NCBI RefSeq assembly: GCF_036850765.1
Contig: NC_089494.1
Coordinates: 59,537,809-59,601,808, forward strand
Direction of reading: 5' to 3'
Length of the DNA: 64,000 bases
Source of the DNA: Saccopteryx bilineata
Taxonomy: Eukaryota > Chordata > Mammalia > Chiroptera > Emballonuridae
Part shown: positions 34,118 through 46,120 of the stretch, one piece after another
Position numbering within the stretch: position 1 is the stretch's first letter
Layout: each line of letters starts with the position of its first letter
Position numbers and translations under genes: made by a program
The notes under the pieces: model-generated
The model's input: only the letters and a program-made list of their open reading frames with translations
Told to the model about the DNA's origin: nothing
The model's database searches: none

Positions 34118-35161
34118 AAGTAAAATATGGGATGACATCAGAGTAATGGCAGCATGAGAGATACTCCTGATCTCTCCCCTTGAAATGTCAATATATTGAA
34201 CAACTATAAGGCAGTGAAGGAACCCCAGCTAGGCTTGCAGCTATGCCTGAAAGTTCTACACACCAAATGGACTAAGGGTGGCACAGGTGGCACTCTTTGG
34301 AGAGAAAAGGGGACAAACCTGGAGTGACTGTTTTTATTTTTTCTCTGATGGACTAAGGGGAGGTGGGAAGCTTGGGCTGTCTGGATTTTGTCTGAGTGAT
34401 ACAAAGAAGGAAACTTGGAATGACTGAGTCTCCTACTGCCAGGTTTATCTCCATAAACCAAGCAGCCAGAGAGTGGGGTCACAGCTAGTGTACCCACAGT
34501 CTGCCTGCAGCCATACTCAGCAGAGACAGAAAAAACTAAAGTGATCCCCCAGCCTCCAAATTCTGCCTCCATCATCTCACAGTTCTGAGAGTGGCAGAGA
34601 CAAACCCCCACAGCTAGTTCTCCAGAGCCCTTATCTACCCTGAAAAACAGAGGTGCTCCACATTCGGTCCCCAGGTCTGTTGAGACATGGGGAGGAGCAC
34701 CTGAAAGCCTGAGATCATCATTGCTAGAGCCATAAAACAGGAAAGCTGAAGCCAGAAAGCTCTCACAACACAGCCCACCCACCAACATGACTGTAACCCC
34801 ACCTACATCATCGAGACAGAAACATCTCACTGGATAGCCCATGAACTTCACAGAGCTAAAAGTTGTAATACAGCTACACCTACTGAAAGAAACCTCTCAA
34901 AACTGAAATTAATGTTTCTTTTTTCACCATTTTTTCCTTTTTTTCTTATTCTTTTTTCTCTTTTTCATTTTTGAATTTAATTTTCTACATTTTTTATTCT
35001 TATTTTTTGTGGGTTTTTGTTTTTTTGTTTGATTTTAATCTTTTTATCTAGTGGTTATTTTTCTTGTCATATTAATTTTTTTATTGTTTATACTGTTTTC
35101 TAATTTTTCAATTTTTTTGTTGTTTTGTTCTTAGGGTTCTTAACAATACCACTCTTGAATA

Positions 35162-36080
35162 CCATGAAGGAAGAAGAAATAGAATACCATGGCTATACAA
35201 GACAAAGATGTAGTTCAGAAACAAAATGAAAAATCACCAGAAAAAAAAATCTCAATCACATAGAAAGCCTTGGAATTTTATGATAGAGAATTCAAAATTG
35301 AAGTTCTGATAATATTCAATGAGATGTGAAAAGACACCAATAGGCAATTGAATGAACTCAGAAAACAAATTAATGAACAAAATGAATACCTCACCAAGGA
35401 GATTAAAACTTTAAAAACAGAGATGAAGAACTCAATACATCAACTGAAGACTGAGGTAGTTAGTTTAGCTAATAGAACAAGCCAGATTGAGGAAAGAATC
35501 AGTGAAATAGAAGACAGACAACCACAAATGCTACAGAGAGAAGAGGAGAGAGACTCACATAGAATGGAGAGAGCTCTACAAGAATGGTCTTTCTCCATCA
35601 GAAAGAGCAATATAAGAATAAGGATATATCAAAAGAAGAAGAGAGGGAGAAGGGAATGCAGAGCCTATACAAACAAAAAATTTATGAAAATTTCCCTAGC
35701 CTATGGAAAGAGTTAGAGTCACAAATTCAAGAAGCAAACTGCTGCATTACCAAACCCAAACAGACCTACTCCAAGGCACATTGTAATAAAATGTCAAAAA
35801 TTAATGACAAAGAAAGAATCCTCAAAGCAGGTAGGGGAATGAAGAACATAACATATAAAAGAAAACCCATTAGATTATCATCAGACTTTTCAGCAGAAAC
35901 TGTATAAGCCAGAAGAGTGGACCCAAACATTCAAAGTACTAAAAGAGGAATTACCAGCCAAGAATACCATAGTCATCAAAGTTATCCTTCAAATATGAAG
36001 GAGAAATAAAAAGATTTACAGACATACAGAAGCTGAGGGAATTTATCACCAGAAAAACACCACTGCAGGAAATATTCAAG
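35162..36080 (+). pseudogene. L1 ORF1p remnant
   Basis: L1 ORF1p is an RNA-binding trimeric chaperone of the retrotransposon particle. Two overlapping frames carry the pieces. The frame at 35348-35716 holds a heptad-rich coiled coil (residues ~1-70, NELRKQINEQNEYLTKEIKT and SQIEERISEIEDRQ). The frame at 35584-35907 holds the RRM/C-terminal part (SLWKELESQIQEANC, then RKPIRLSSDFSAE). The frame change lies around 35590-35640. An intact family member is ~340 residues, so this is broken. Confidence 0.85.
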
Positions 36081-38489
36081 GGGGTTATTTGACTAGACAC
36101 AAAGAACTAAACAAATCAAAACTACAAGTAAAAGTTCCAACAAAGTCACCATAAAAACAAGGATAATCTGTGACAACAACAACATAAAATGGGAGAGGAT
36201 AAAGACCTGCAGTAGCAAAGGAGAAAGGAGTGCAGGAGCACTCATAAGACAAAGGACTCTTGTACATGTGAACATTTTTCTCTTAATAACATAATGGTAA
36301 CCTCCCAGGAAAATGCCACTATTGAAACACACAGCTTAAAAATAGAAGAAACAGGGGAAAGAAGTATGAAATACCACCAAACAAAAACAACTCAACTAAC
36401 AGAAACACAAAAGAGAAGAACCAAACAAGACAGAGCTGCCAGAAAGCAAAACATAAAATGGCTATAGGAAATCCTCAAGTGTCAATAATCACCCTAAATA
36501 TAAAAGGGTTGAACCTACCAGTAAAGAGGCACAAAGTAGAAGATTCGTTCAAAAAGAAAACCCAACCATATGCTGCCTTCAAGAGACACATCTGAGCTGC
36601 AGGGACAGAAGTAGATTCAAAGCAAAAGGTTGGAAAATGATTCTGTAAGCAAATAATATCCAAAGAAAAGCAGGTATAACCATACTCATATCTGACAATG
36701 CTGACTTCAAGATAACAAAGGTAACCACAGACAAAGATAGACATTTCATAATGATAATAGGGATATTATATCAACAAGACATAACACTGCTTAATATATA
36801 TGCACTGAACCAGGGAGCACCAAAAGATTTATGACATCTATTAACTGATTTAAAAATAAAAGCAGACAAAAACCCAATCATACTTGGAGATTTCAACATA
36901 CCACTGTCTTCTTTAGATAAATCATCCAAACAGAAACTCAATAAAGAAATATTGGCCTTAACTGACACTCTGGACCAAATGGACATAAACATTTATAGGA
37001 CATTTCATCCCAAAACATCAGATTATACATTCTTCTCCAGTGTGCATGAAACATTCTTAAGGATAGACCATATGTTGGGCCACAAAAGTAACATCAACAA
37101 ATTTAGGCAGACTGAAATTATACCAAGCATATTTTCTGACCACAAGGCTTTGAAATTAGAATTCAATTGTAAAAAGGAAGTAAAGAAATTCACAAAAATA
37201 TGGAAATTAATGAAATTAAGTCATTAAAAAATGACTGGGTAAAAGAAGAAATAAAAGCAGAAGTCAAAGATATATACAGACAAGTGACAATGGCAACATG
37301 ATGTATCAAAATTTCTGGGATGCAGCAAAAAAGCAGTAATAAGAGGGAAGTTTATATCATTACCAAGCTTATATCAAGAAACAAGAGAGATCCCAAGTAA
37401 ACAACCTAATATACCTTAAGGAACTAGAAAAAGAAGAACAAAGGCAGCACAAAGTCAGAAGAAGAAAGGAAATAGTAAAAATTAGAGCAGAACTAAATGA
37501 AATACAGAACAAAAAAAACTATAGAAAAATTAATACAACAAAGAGCTCATTCTTTGAAAAGATCAATAAAATAAAATAAAAACCACTGGCTAGACTCACT
37601 AAGGGAAAAAAGAAAAGGACTCATATAGACAAAATCCAAAATAAAACAGGAAAATTACCACAGACATTATAGATATACAAAGGATCATAGTAGAATATTA
37701 TGAAAGATTATATGCCATCAAATTCAACAACCTAGAGGAAATAGATAAATTCCTAGAACTATACAATCTTCCTAGACTGAATCATGAAAAAATGGAAAAC
37801 CTAAATAGACCTATAATTAGAGAGGAAATAGAAACAACTATCAAAAACTCCCCCAAAACAAAAGTCCAGGATCAGATAGCCTACACTAGTGAATTCTACC
37901 AAACATTCAAATATTTGGTACCTATCCTTCTCAAAGTCTTTCAACAAATAGAAGCAGCAGCAATACTTACCAACACATTTTATGATGCCAACATAACTCT
38001 CATACCAAAACCTGGCAAGGACAAGAACATCAACAAAAAAAGAAAACTACAGACCTTTATCTCTAATGAATACAGATGCAAAAATCCTAAACAAAATACT
38101 AGCAAATTGAATACAACAACACATTAAAAATAATACAACATGATCAAGTGGGATTCATTCCAGGACCACAAGGACGGTTTAACATACAGAAATCAATCAA
38201 TAAAATACATCACATCAACAAAACAAAAAACAAAAATCATATGATCCTTATTAATAGATGTAGAAAAAGCATTTGATAAGATACAACATCCCTTTATGTA
38301 TAAAACACTCAATAAAATCAGAATAGAAGGAAAGTACCTCAACATAATAAAGGGCATATACGACAAACCATCAGCTAATATCATACTAAATGGTGAAAAA
38401 ATGAAGGTTTTTCCTCTAAAATCAGGAAGGAGACAAGGCTGCTCATTCTCTCCACTCTTATTCATCATAATTCTGGAAGTTTTAGTCAG

Positions 38490-38525
38490 GTAATACAGCT
38501 ACACCTACTGAAAGAAACCTCTCAA
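38490..38525 (+). repeat. 36 bp patch copied from the L1's own 5' UTR
   Basis: These 36 bases are identical to 34865-34900 in the 5' UTR of the same element. The surrounding ORF2 text should read through an 'LARAIRQEKEIKG'-like stretch, and about 14-16 expected bases are replaced by the patch. The antisense L1 has the homologous 5' UTR text (about 15535-15585 on the minus strand) in its proper place, so the 5' UTR copy is the source. Confidence 0.85.
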
Positions 38526-38880
38526 GGGAAGAAATAATAGGCATCCGTATTTGGAAAGAAAGTAAAGGTATTATTTTTTGCAGATGACATGATCCTGTAT
38601 ATAGAATAGCCAAAAGATTCCACCAAAAAACTATTAGAAACAATAAACCAATATAGTAAAATTGCAGGATACAAAATCAATATACAAAAATCTAGTGCTT
38701 TTCTGTATGCCAACAATGAAACTTTGGAAAATAAACTTTTAAAACAATTCCTTTTACAATTGCAACAAAAAAATAAAATACCTAGGAATAAACTTAACAA
38801 ATGATGTGAAACCTATATACTGAACAGTACAAAACATTATTGAAAGAAATTGCAAAAGACACAATAAGAAAGAAAAACAT

Positions 38881-39366
<486 letters not shown>

Positions 39367-41039
39367 AACATTTCATGTTCATGGGTGGGAAGAATCAACA
39401 GTTAAAATGGCCATATTACCCAAAACAATATACAAATTAAAGCAATCTCCATCCAAATCCCAATGTCATTTTTTAAAGAAATAGAACAAAAAATTACCAA
39501 GTTTGTATGAAACCATAAAAACATCTGAATAGTCAAAGCAATCCTTAGGAAAAAACATGAGGTCAGAGGTATCATACTACCTGACTTTAAATTATACTAT
39601 AGAGACACAATAACCAAAACAGCATGGTACTGGCAGAAAAATAGACAGACCAATGGAACAGAATTGAGAGCCCAGAAATAAAACCACATATAAGGACAAA
39701 TCATTTTCAACAAAGGAGCCAAAAACACACAATGGAGAAAAGAAAGCCTCTTCAATAAATTCTGCTGGGAAAATTGGAAAACCACAAGCAAAAGAATAAA
39801 ACTTGGCTACGTTTGTCCTCTTGCACAAAAATTAATTCAAAATAGATCAAAGCCCTAAATATAAGATCTGAAACTATAAATTACATAGAAAAAAACATAG
39901 GTACTAAGCTCAGGGACCTGAGCCATAGAGAACAATTAATGAATCTGACCACAAAGGCAAGGGAAGTAAAGGCAAAAATAAATAAATGAGTTTATATTAA
40001 ACTAAAAAGCTTCTGCACAGAAAAAGAAACTGACAACAAAACAAATAGGCAGCCAACTAAATGGGAGATATTTGTAAACAACAGCTCGATAAAGGGTTAA
40101 TACCCAAAATTTATAAAGAACTCACAAAGCTCATCAACAAACAAGCAAAGAATGCAATTAAAAAATGGGGAAATGACCTGAAGAGACAATTCTCCCAAGA
40201 GGACATACAAATGGCCAACAGATATATGAAAAGATGTTCATTTTCACTAGCTATTTGAGAAATGAAATTGAAAACTATAATGAGATACATCTGTTAGATT
40301 GGCTATTATCAACAAGACAGATAATAATAAGTGTTGGAGAGGCTGTGGAGAAAAAGAAATCCTTATTCACTGCTGATAGGAATGCAAAGTAGTACAACTA
40401 TTATGGAAGAAAGTATGATGGTTCCTCAAAAAAATTAAGAATAGAATTCCCATATGATCCAGCAATCCTCTACTGGGTATCTACCTCAAGAACTCAAAAA
40501 CCTTGGTACATAAAGATACATGCACCCTCATGTTCATTGCAGCATTACTCACAGTGACCCATAAAGACATGCAAACAACCAAAGTGTTCCTGGATAGAGG
40601 ATTCAATAAAGAAGAAGTAGTACATATATACAATGGAATACTACTCAGCCATAAGAAATGACATATATGCCATTTATGACAACATAGATAGACCTTGAGA
40701 ACATTATACTGAGTAAAATAAGTAAATCAGAAAAAAAGTAAGAACTATATGATTTCATACATGGGTGGGATATAAAACTGAGACTCATGGACATAGATAA
40801 AAGTGAAGTGGTTACCAGGGGGAGAGGGATGTTGTCAAAGGGGTAGGGGAGAATGGTGTAAAGAGGGACAAATATAAGGTGACAGAAAATGATTTGACTT
40901 TGGATGATGGGTATACAACATAATCAACAGTTCAAACACTATAGAAATGTTCATCTGAAACCTATGTACTTTTATTGATCAATGTTACCCTGTTAAAGTT
41001 AATTTTCTAAATAAAATATAAAAATTTATAAAGAGAAAT

Positions 41040-41602
41040 ATGGACTTCAGTAGATCTCTTAATATAGATTGCTATAGTATTTTAAAACTACAAATAATAA
41101 TAAAGTAATGATTCTATCATGCTGCCAGTATGCTTGACAGCAAATAGTATATTTAAAAAAATTAATTTGCCACTGCAATATATGCCAATGACTAGATTTC
41201 AGGCATTGCCTTCAGATTAAAAAGATTCATAGAATCATATTCATGCATTTTAGAGAGATATTTATTCTGAGGGAGATAAAAATATTAAACGTATAATTAT
41301 TCACAGGCTGTGTTTCCCTCCTGACTCCCAAGAGAGATTCTGTTGTACCACCAATAATGGATAGGGTGGGATAATGGGTAGAGGCAGAGCTGCAGAAACT
41401 GAGAGGCTTACTAGTTCTGTATATGCATGCAGGTGAAGTTACGTGGAGAAAACAGAGTTGAGAGTGGAGAGGAAGTGAGAGGGTCTTGGCCTGCATGGAA
41501 AGAACTGGGAAGTTTTTGGAAGCTGAACTGAGTAACTACTACGAGGAAGGGACCATGGGAAGAAGAGGTCAGGAAAAGAGGAGCATTCAGAAACCTCATT
41601 TT
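41040..41602. other. Single-copy DNA, no gene seen
   Basis: No repeat family or exon recognised between the L1 end and the next SINE. Confidence 0.4.
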
Positions 41603-41985
41603 GGCCCTGGCCAGTTGGCTCAGTGGTAGAGCATTGGCCTAGCATGTGGAAGTCCCAGGTTCAATTTCCAGTCAGGGCACAGAGGAGAAATGACCATTTG
41701 TTTCTCTGCTTCTCCTCCTCCTCCTCCTTATGTCTCTCTCTCTTCCCCTCCTGCAGCATGATTTGATTGATTTGAGTGCAAATGCCCCAGGCATTGAAGA
41801 TGGCTCTGTGGAGCCTCTCCCTCAGATGCTAAAAATAGCTCAGTTGCCAGCATGGGCCCAGAAGAGCAAAGCATTGGCCCCAGACAGGGGTTCAGGGGTT
41901 GCTGGGTGGATCCTGGTCAGGGAACATGTGGGAGTCTGTCTCTCTATGTCCCCTCTTCTCACTTGCAAAAAAAAAAAAAAAGGAA
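41603..41985 (+). repeat. Rhin-1/VES-like SINE, sense
   Basis: Head 'ggccctggccagttggctcagtgg', B-box-like 'ggttcaatttcc', a (CTC)n run at 41709-41728, a diverged body, 'ttgctgggtggatcctggtc' module and an A tail at 41967-41981. The middle differs from the copies at 38881 and 53639, pointing to an older subfamily like that at 7970. Confidence 0.9.
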
Positions 41986-42114
41986 ATTTCATTTCATGCT
42001 ATGCACAATTAGGCATCATAACCATTGTTGCTGGAGAGAGAACCTCCTGAACTCCTTCCACAGCTGGTCTTTGCTGCAGAGAACAGTGCCTAGCAGATTG
42101 AGATAGGAACAGCT

Positions 42115-42370
42115 CATGCCTACAATAACACACTTCCTATGTGCCAATTATCAAGCTAAGCTTATGATGCATATTCACTCTTTTATGCCTCAAAACTATG
42201 TGAAGTAACACTATTATTATATCTCTTTTACAGATGAGAAAAATGAGGCTCAGAAAAGCTATGTAACTTTCCCAGGATACACCAATACAGGACTAATAAA
42301 TAGGTAGTAGAGCTGGCTTCAGGCCCAGGCAGTCTGGCTCCAGGGCCTACGGCCTGGACCATGCTATTCT
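42115..42370 (-). repeat. MIR-type SINE, antisense
   Basis: The order 'ttcctatgtgccaattatcaagc', 'ttttacagatgagaaaaatgaggctcag', 'aaagctatgtaactttccc', 'tagtagagctggcttcaggcc' and 'ctggctccagggcc' is the reverse of the MIR consensus order. Good coverage of the core. Confidence 0.75.
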
Positions 42371-42814
42371 AGTCTCTCAGGTTGTTCAAGAATCAGTCTA
42401 GTCAACACATAAGCTTCATGTCATAGGGCAATTGAAAATCTGAACTAAACTCCAAGTGAACATTTCACCCCTTCACATACAGTAAGTACTCTATAGGTGA
42501 ACACACCCCATTAAGAGAATAGCATGTAACTGTCAGTGCCAAAATGCCAAGTCGTTCATGTGCTCACAATATTAATAAATTCATTAGTTGTCGAACTTTA
42601 GGAAATAAGACTAAGAAAACAAAAGTATAAGGAATTACTCTTTTTCCAAGTTTCATTTGTCTCTGGCCTCTTTTCTAGGTTTTCTAGGATTATGTGCATT
42701 TGATAATAACTGAGTAATATTACAAAAGATTTCTGCAGCATTGAGGCAGTCTGTTCACTTTGAGAGCTCTATTTTGATTGGCATTGAAACTAATTCACAG
42801 GAAATCAAAGACTT

Positions 42815-43100
42815 AAAATTTTTTTTATTTTATTGATTTTAATTTATTGTGTTTATTTGGGCAGGGCTAATTTATTGTGTTTACATAGATTCAAGTGTCC
42901 CACCGAATACATCCCCCTCACCTCCATGTTCCCCTCAATATCCTTCTTGTCTCCCTCCCCCCAACACCCTCCCCCCCTTCTCTCCAGAATTTGCTTTCTG
43001 GCTCTCTATAACGTTGTGTTATGTATATATAATTTCACCAATCTCAGAAATCAGAAACTTTTATTTGTCCAGTTCTTGGTCTCTTTGGGTCATTTTTAAG
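42815..43100 (-). repeat. Probable LINE 3' end, antisense, with polypyrimidine tract
   Basis: 'tttattgattttaatttattgtg' followed by a C-rich tract (about 42900-42985) looks like the reversed poly(A) end and G-rich 3' UTR of a LINE. A 16 bp direct repeat taatttattgtgttta occurs at 42840-42855 and 42868-42883. The family is not identified. Confidence 0.45.
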
Positions 43101-43291
43101 GGTAGCTTCAACCCCACCCCCCTGCTGGGTCTACATCAGGAAAAATATCAGGGAGAACTTACATTGCATAAATGGCATGGGGTACTTTACCCAATCTGGA
43201 AACTGATCATTATGTTGATTCTCCCATAGTTCATAACAGAATGAGATAAAGAACAGAGAACCAAGAAGAATAAGATGGGTATACAGGGAGC

Positions 43292-43415
43292 TAAATGAAG
43301 GGGTGGGTTACTCCAGTTCAAAGAGGGTACTCTGGGAATACCAATCTAACTGATAAATAAAGGGGTGGGTTACTCCAGTTCAAAAAGGGTATTCTGGGAA
43401 TACCAATCTAACTGA
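43292..43415. repeat. 62 bp tandem duplication
   Basis: Two copies, 43292-43353 and 43354-43415, differ at three positions only. The unit has no repeat-family resemblance I recognise. Confidence 0.95.
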
Positions 43416-44299
43416 TAATGAGCTCTGACAGGGTAAATTGACTTTAAAATCAAAGTAATCCTTTGCTCTATTCCAGATGAAGTAGATGTTTATAAAATGT
43501 CTTACATCTATTGTTTTTCATATGATAGATCATCAACAAGAAGAAAACTACAGTTTATTTGCTAGCTAAACTCCTGAATGGTCATGAGTAGCAGGATGTG
43601 TCCTTCATGGATTGAGTTGGAGATAAGGACTCTATCTAGTAAGTAAGAGAGAGTTCTACCTTTTCACAGTCTGAGATAGAGCAATTCTTTGTTCTGTAAA
43701 ACTAGATTGGAAAATTTGGGTTTCATCAAGGGATATTCTTTAGGTTATCTTTTCTGGATTGACAAAATCATATTAGGAGTGTTGTGGACCGTATCATAGT
43801 GGGAGTGAATTGACCAGTGAGATGTTGGCTGAAGGGCTGATCTTTAGCCATGAGAGCAGAGAGGCCTGGGTGACCAATAGCAGCAAACTAAGATGAATGC
43901 AACTTGGTCAGTCTGCTCTGGAGTCAGAGCTGCTGCTTCCACAGTATGATAAATTGCATTATCATGTAGGTTACAGAACCCCTATCAGTATCAAAGAAAA
44001 GACATTATGTTTTGACATTGTCAATTTCTGGAAGTGTCACACAGTGCTCACAATGGCTCATTTAATTTCAGTTTATAAATTAAACAAAGCAGCAAACCAA
44101 GATGATAAATCCAAAATGTTCCAAATATTTAAACTTGAAATATATCAACTTCATCGAATTGGGGCCAAAATTTATGCTACCAACACTTCACTAAGAAGTT
44201 CTTTTTGTTTTTTTTGTTTTTTGGCCTCCTTTTTTTCTGGAAGGGTAATGGTAGCAGTACAATTACAGCAAGTAATTTAATAGTTTTAGCTTATTTTGT
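43416..44299. other. Single-copy DNA, no gene seen
   Basis: A 127-codon plus-strand frame at 43897-44280 contains low-complexity F/S-rich C-terminal sequence and no recognised domain; it is probably fortuitous. Confidence 0.35.
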
Positions 44300-44830
44300 C
44301 CTACTGGGGCTTTGATTTCATGTTCAGCTCTTCATTTTGCAATTAATATCTTCTTTTCAGAAAGTGAGAGATAAATTTAACCTTTTGAGGCAGACAAGTC
44401 CTTTAGGACTTTCAGATGGTAAGTCAGGAGAAGCCCTTAGATACACGGCTCTGGGTGAGTTTGGCTATTTTTACAAGGAGCGTGGCACATCTGTGTGTCC
44501 GGGCCTCACCTCCGAGCCCTCCTCAGAGCAGCCTGCTGGAGCTTCATTTATCTTAGGAGGGGCAATGCTGGCTGGAGTGGAACTGCCTGATTCTGGGCCT
44601 GTGAGTCCAAGGTGGAGAGAGTCCAAGATTGTCGTTCAGTCCATTAAGCAATCGCTTTTAGCTGAAGGGGTTCATCTATCAATCTCGCTTTTCAGCCAGT
44701 AACCTGCTTATTTAGAGGCTTAATTACATTTTCAGGTCACCCAAGCGCTTCTCCTAGATTTTTAATAAAATGAGTCCTTATTTTATTTATCACATGGCTT
44801 ATTTTACGTGAGCTACCTAGCACTGGGATG
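44300..44830. other. Repeat-free block, candidate conserved non-coding DNA
   Basis: It has balanced base composition and no interspersed repeats. TAATTA and TTTAT homeodomain-like core motifs occur (gcttaattacattttc at about 44719-44734; attttatttatcacatgg near 44780). This texture is common in developmental enhancers. Conservation itself cannot be seen from one sequence. Confidence 0.3.
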
Positions 44831-45160
44831 GACGGGGTTGGGGGTGGGGGTGGCGCTTACTTATAAAAAGACAAACAAGTGAGATTTCCACCTCCAAAGG
44901 GTCTAGTGGAGGAATTATTCGGGTCTATGGGCACCAAGGCGATAGTGGATTGATTTAAAACTGCATGTAGCAGTCACCATTCCCGAAACAGAAAGTCAAA
45001 TATTGATTTCTCAGTGCTTTTATGACCCATTTAACAACAGGCATTTTGGATTGGTTATTTCTTAGGGCTGGAGAAAATTCTCCAGCCAGCAGCCTTTTGC
45101 GCTTCCTCTTAATTATATCTTCTCGGAGAGATAGGCGAGAAAATTGCTTTTAGCCCTGAC

Positions 45161-45184
45161 CGTGCGCGCGCGCGCGCGCGCGAA

Positions 45185-45225
<41 letters not shown>

Positions 45226-45242
45226 CCATAAAGGAAGCCGAC

Positions 45243-45298
<56 letters not shown>

Positions 45299-45317
45299 CC
45301 ATAAAGGATGCCGACAC
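45161..45317. repeat. (CG)n-(CA)n compound microsatellite with internal duplication
   Basis: A CG block (45161-45182) is followed by CA blocks at 45183-45222 and 45245-45296. A ~20 bp unit (cccataaaggaagccgacac) follows the first CA block at 45225-45244 and recurs with two changes after the second at 45298-45317, so the CA block plus unit was tandemly duplicated (period 73). Confidence 0.93.
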
Positions 45318-45639
45318 CGACTTGTGGCACCTTAACACTAAGTTAGCTTGAAGTAAGGGTATTTCGATATTTTCCACAAACCCTACCAAATTGGGTGAGG
45401 GGAAGGTTCCATTGGGTATGTCTGCTAACAAATTCTCACTAATTGACATCAAGCTGGTTAATTTCTATGTAATAAGTGTTGAGTGATTAGAGGTTCAGCT
45501 GGACCAGCCAGGCTGGGTCTATACAAAGACTTCTACCTGTTTGGCTGTAAGAATGGAACATTTAAAGTTTTGCCAAATTTTCAAAAATGCTGGGAGTAGA
45601 AACAGTGTTTTTAATCTTTTGCTCTTTGGGCTACTAATT

Positions 45640-46120
45640 ATGTAGCAAAGGGTATAAAGAGGGCTTTACAAATCATTATTTCCATTAGGAAGGTGTTAGA
45701 ATCAATTCCACCGAGGGCTCCCCTCCTATTTGGGCAGCTGCTATTCCCAGGGGAGGCGGCCACTGTGGTGCTGGTTGAAGCGGGGCTTCTGTTCTGTTTC
45801 CCCAGCACTTGGAAGAAAAACAAAACAGGCCTAATGAAAAACACACATGGGAAATGCTTTATTATTTCATCATCCTCACCTACTGCGCTCTGGCACGACT
45901 CTGTGATTAGGAAGGACTTCTCCCTCATGCTGCGTGCTCCTCTCAGAGGGTTGGCCATGGGGTGGTATGAGGCCGATACTGTGTCATTTCCTGTCAGATC
46001 ATTTCGGAGGAATTTGCTCTTATTTCCTCCCAGCCACTTCCCCCACCCCCTTCGCTCCTCCCTCACCAGCTCAACATTGGCCACATGCTCCATGGTAAGG
46101 TTGCATGTACTGCAAAATGT
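45640..46120. other. Repeat-free block, candidate conserved non-coding DNA
   Basis: Relatively GC-rich, without interspersed repeats. Overlapping open frames exist on both strands (145 codons plus at 45693-46130, 151 codons minus at 45638-46093), neither with a recognised domain. Long frames on both strands are more a sign of composition than of coding. The core 'gggaaatgctttattatttc' is typical of non-coding conserved DNA. Confidence 0.3.

Noticed and set aside
34204..34851. 215-codon minus-strand frame, the longest in the window
   Set aside because: It lies in the 5' UTR of the sense L1, antisense to it. No domain is recognised and no L1 antisense protein of this kind is supported, so it is treated as chance openness.
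45150..45452. Cysteine/valine repeat frame
   Set aside because: Translation of the CA/CG microsatellite.
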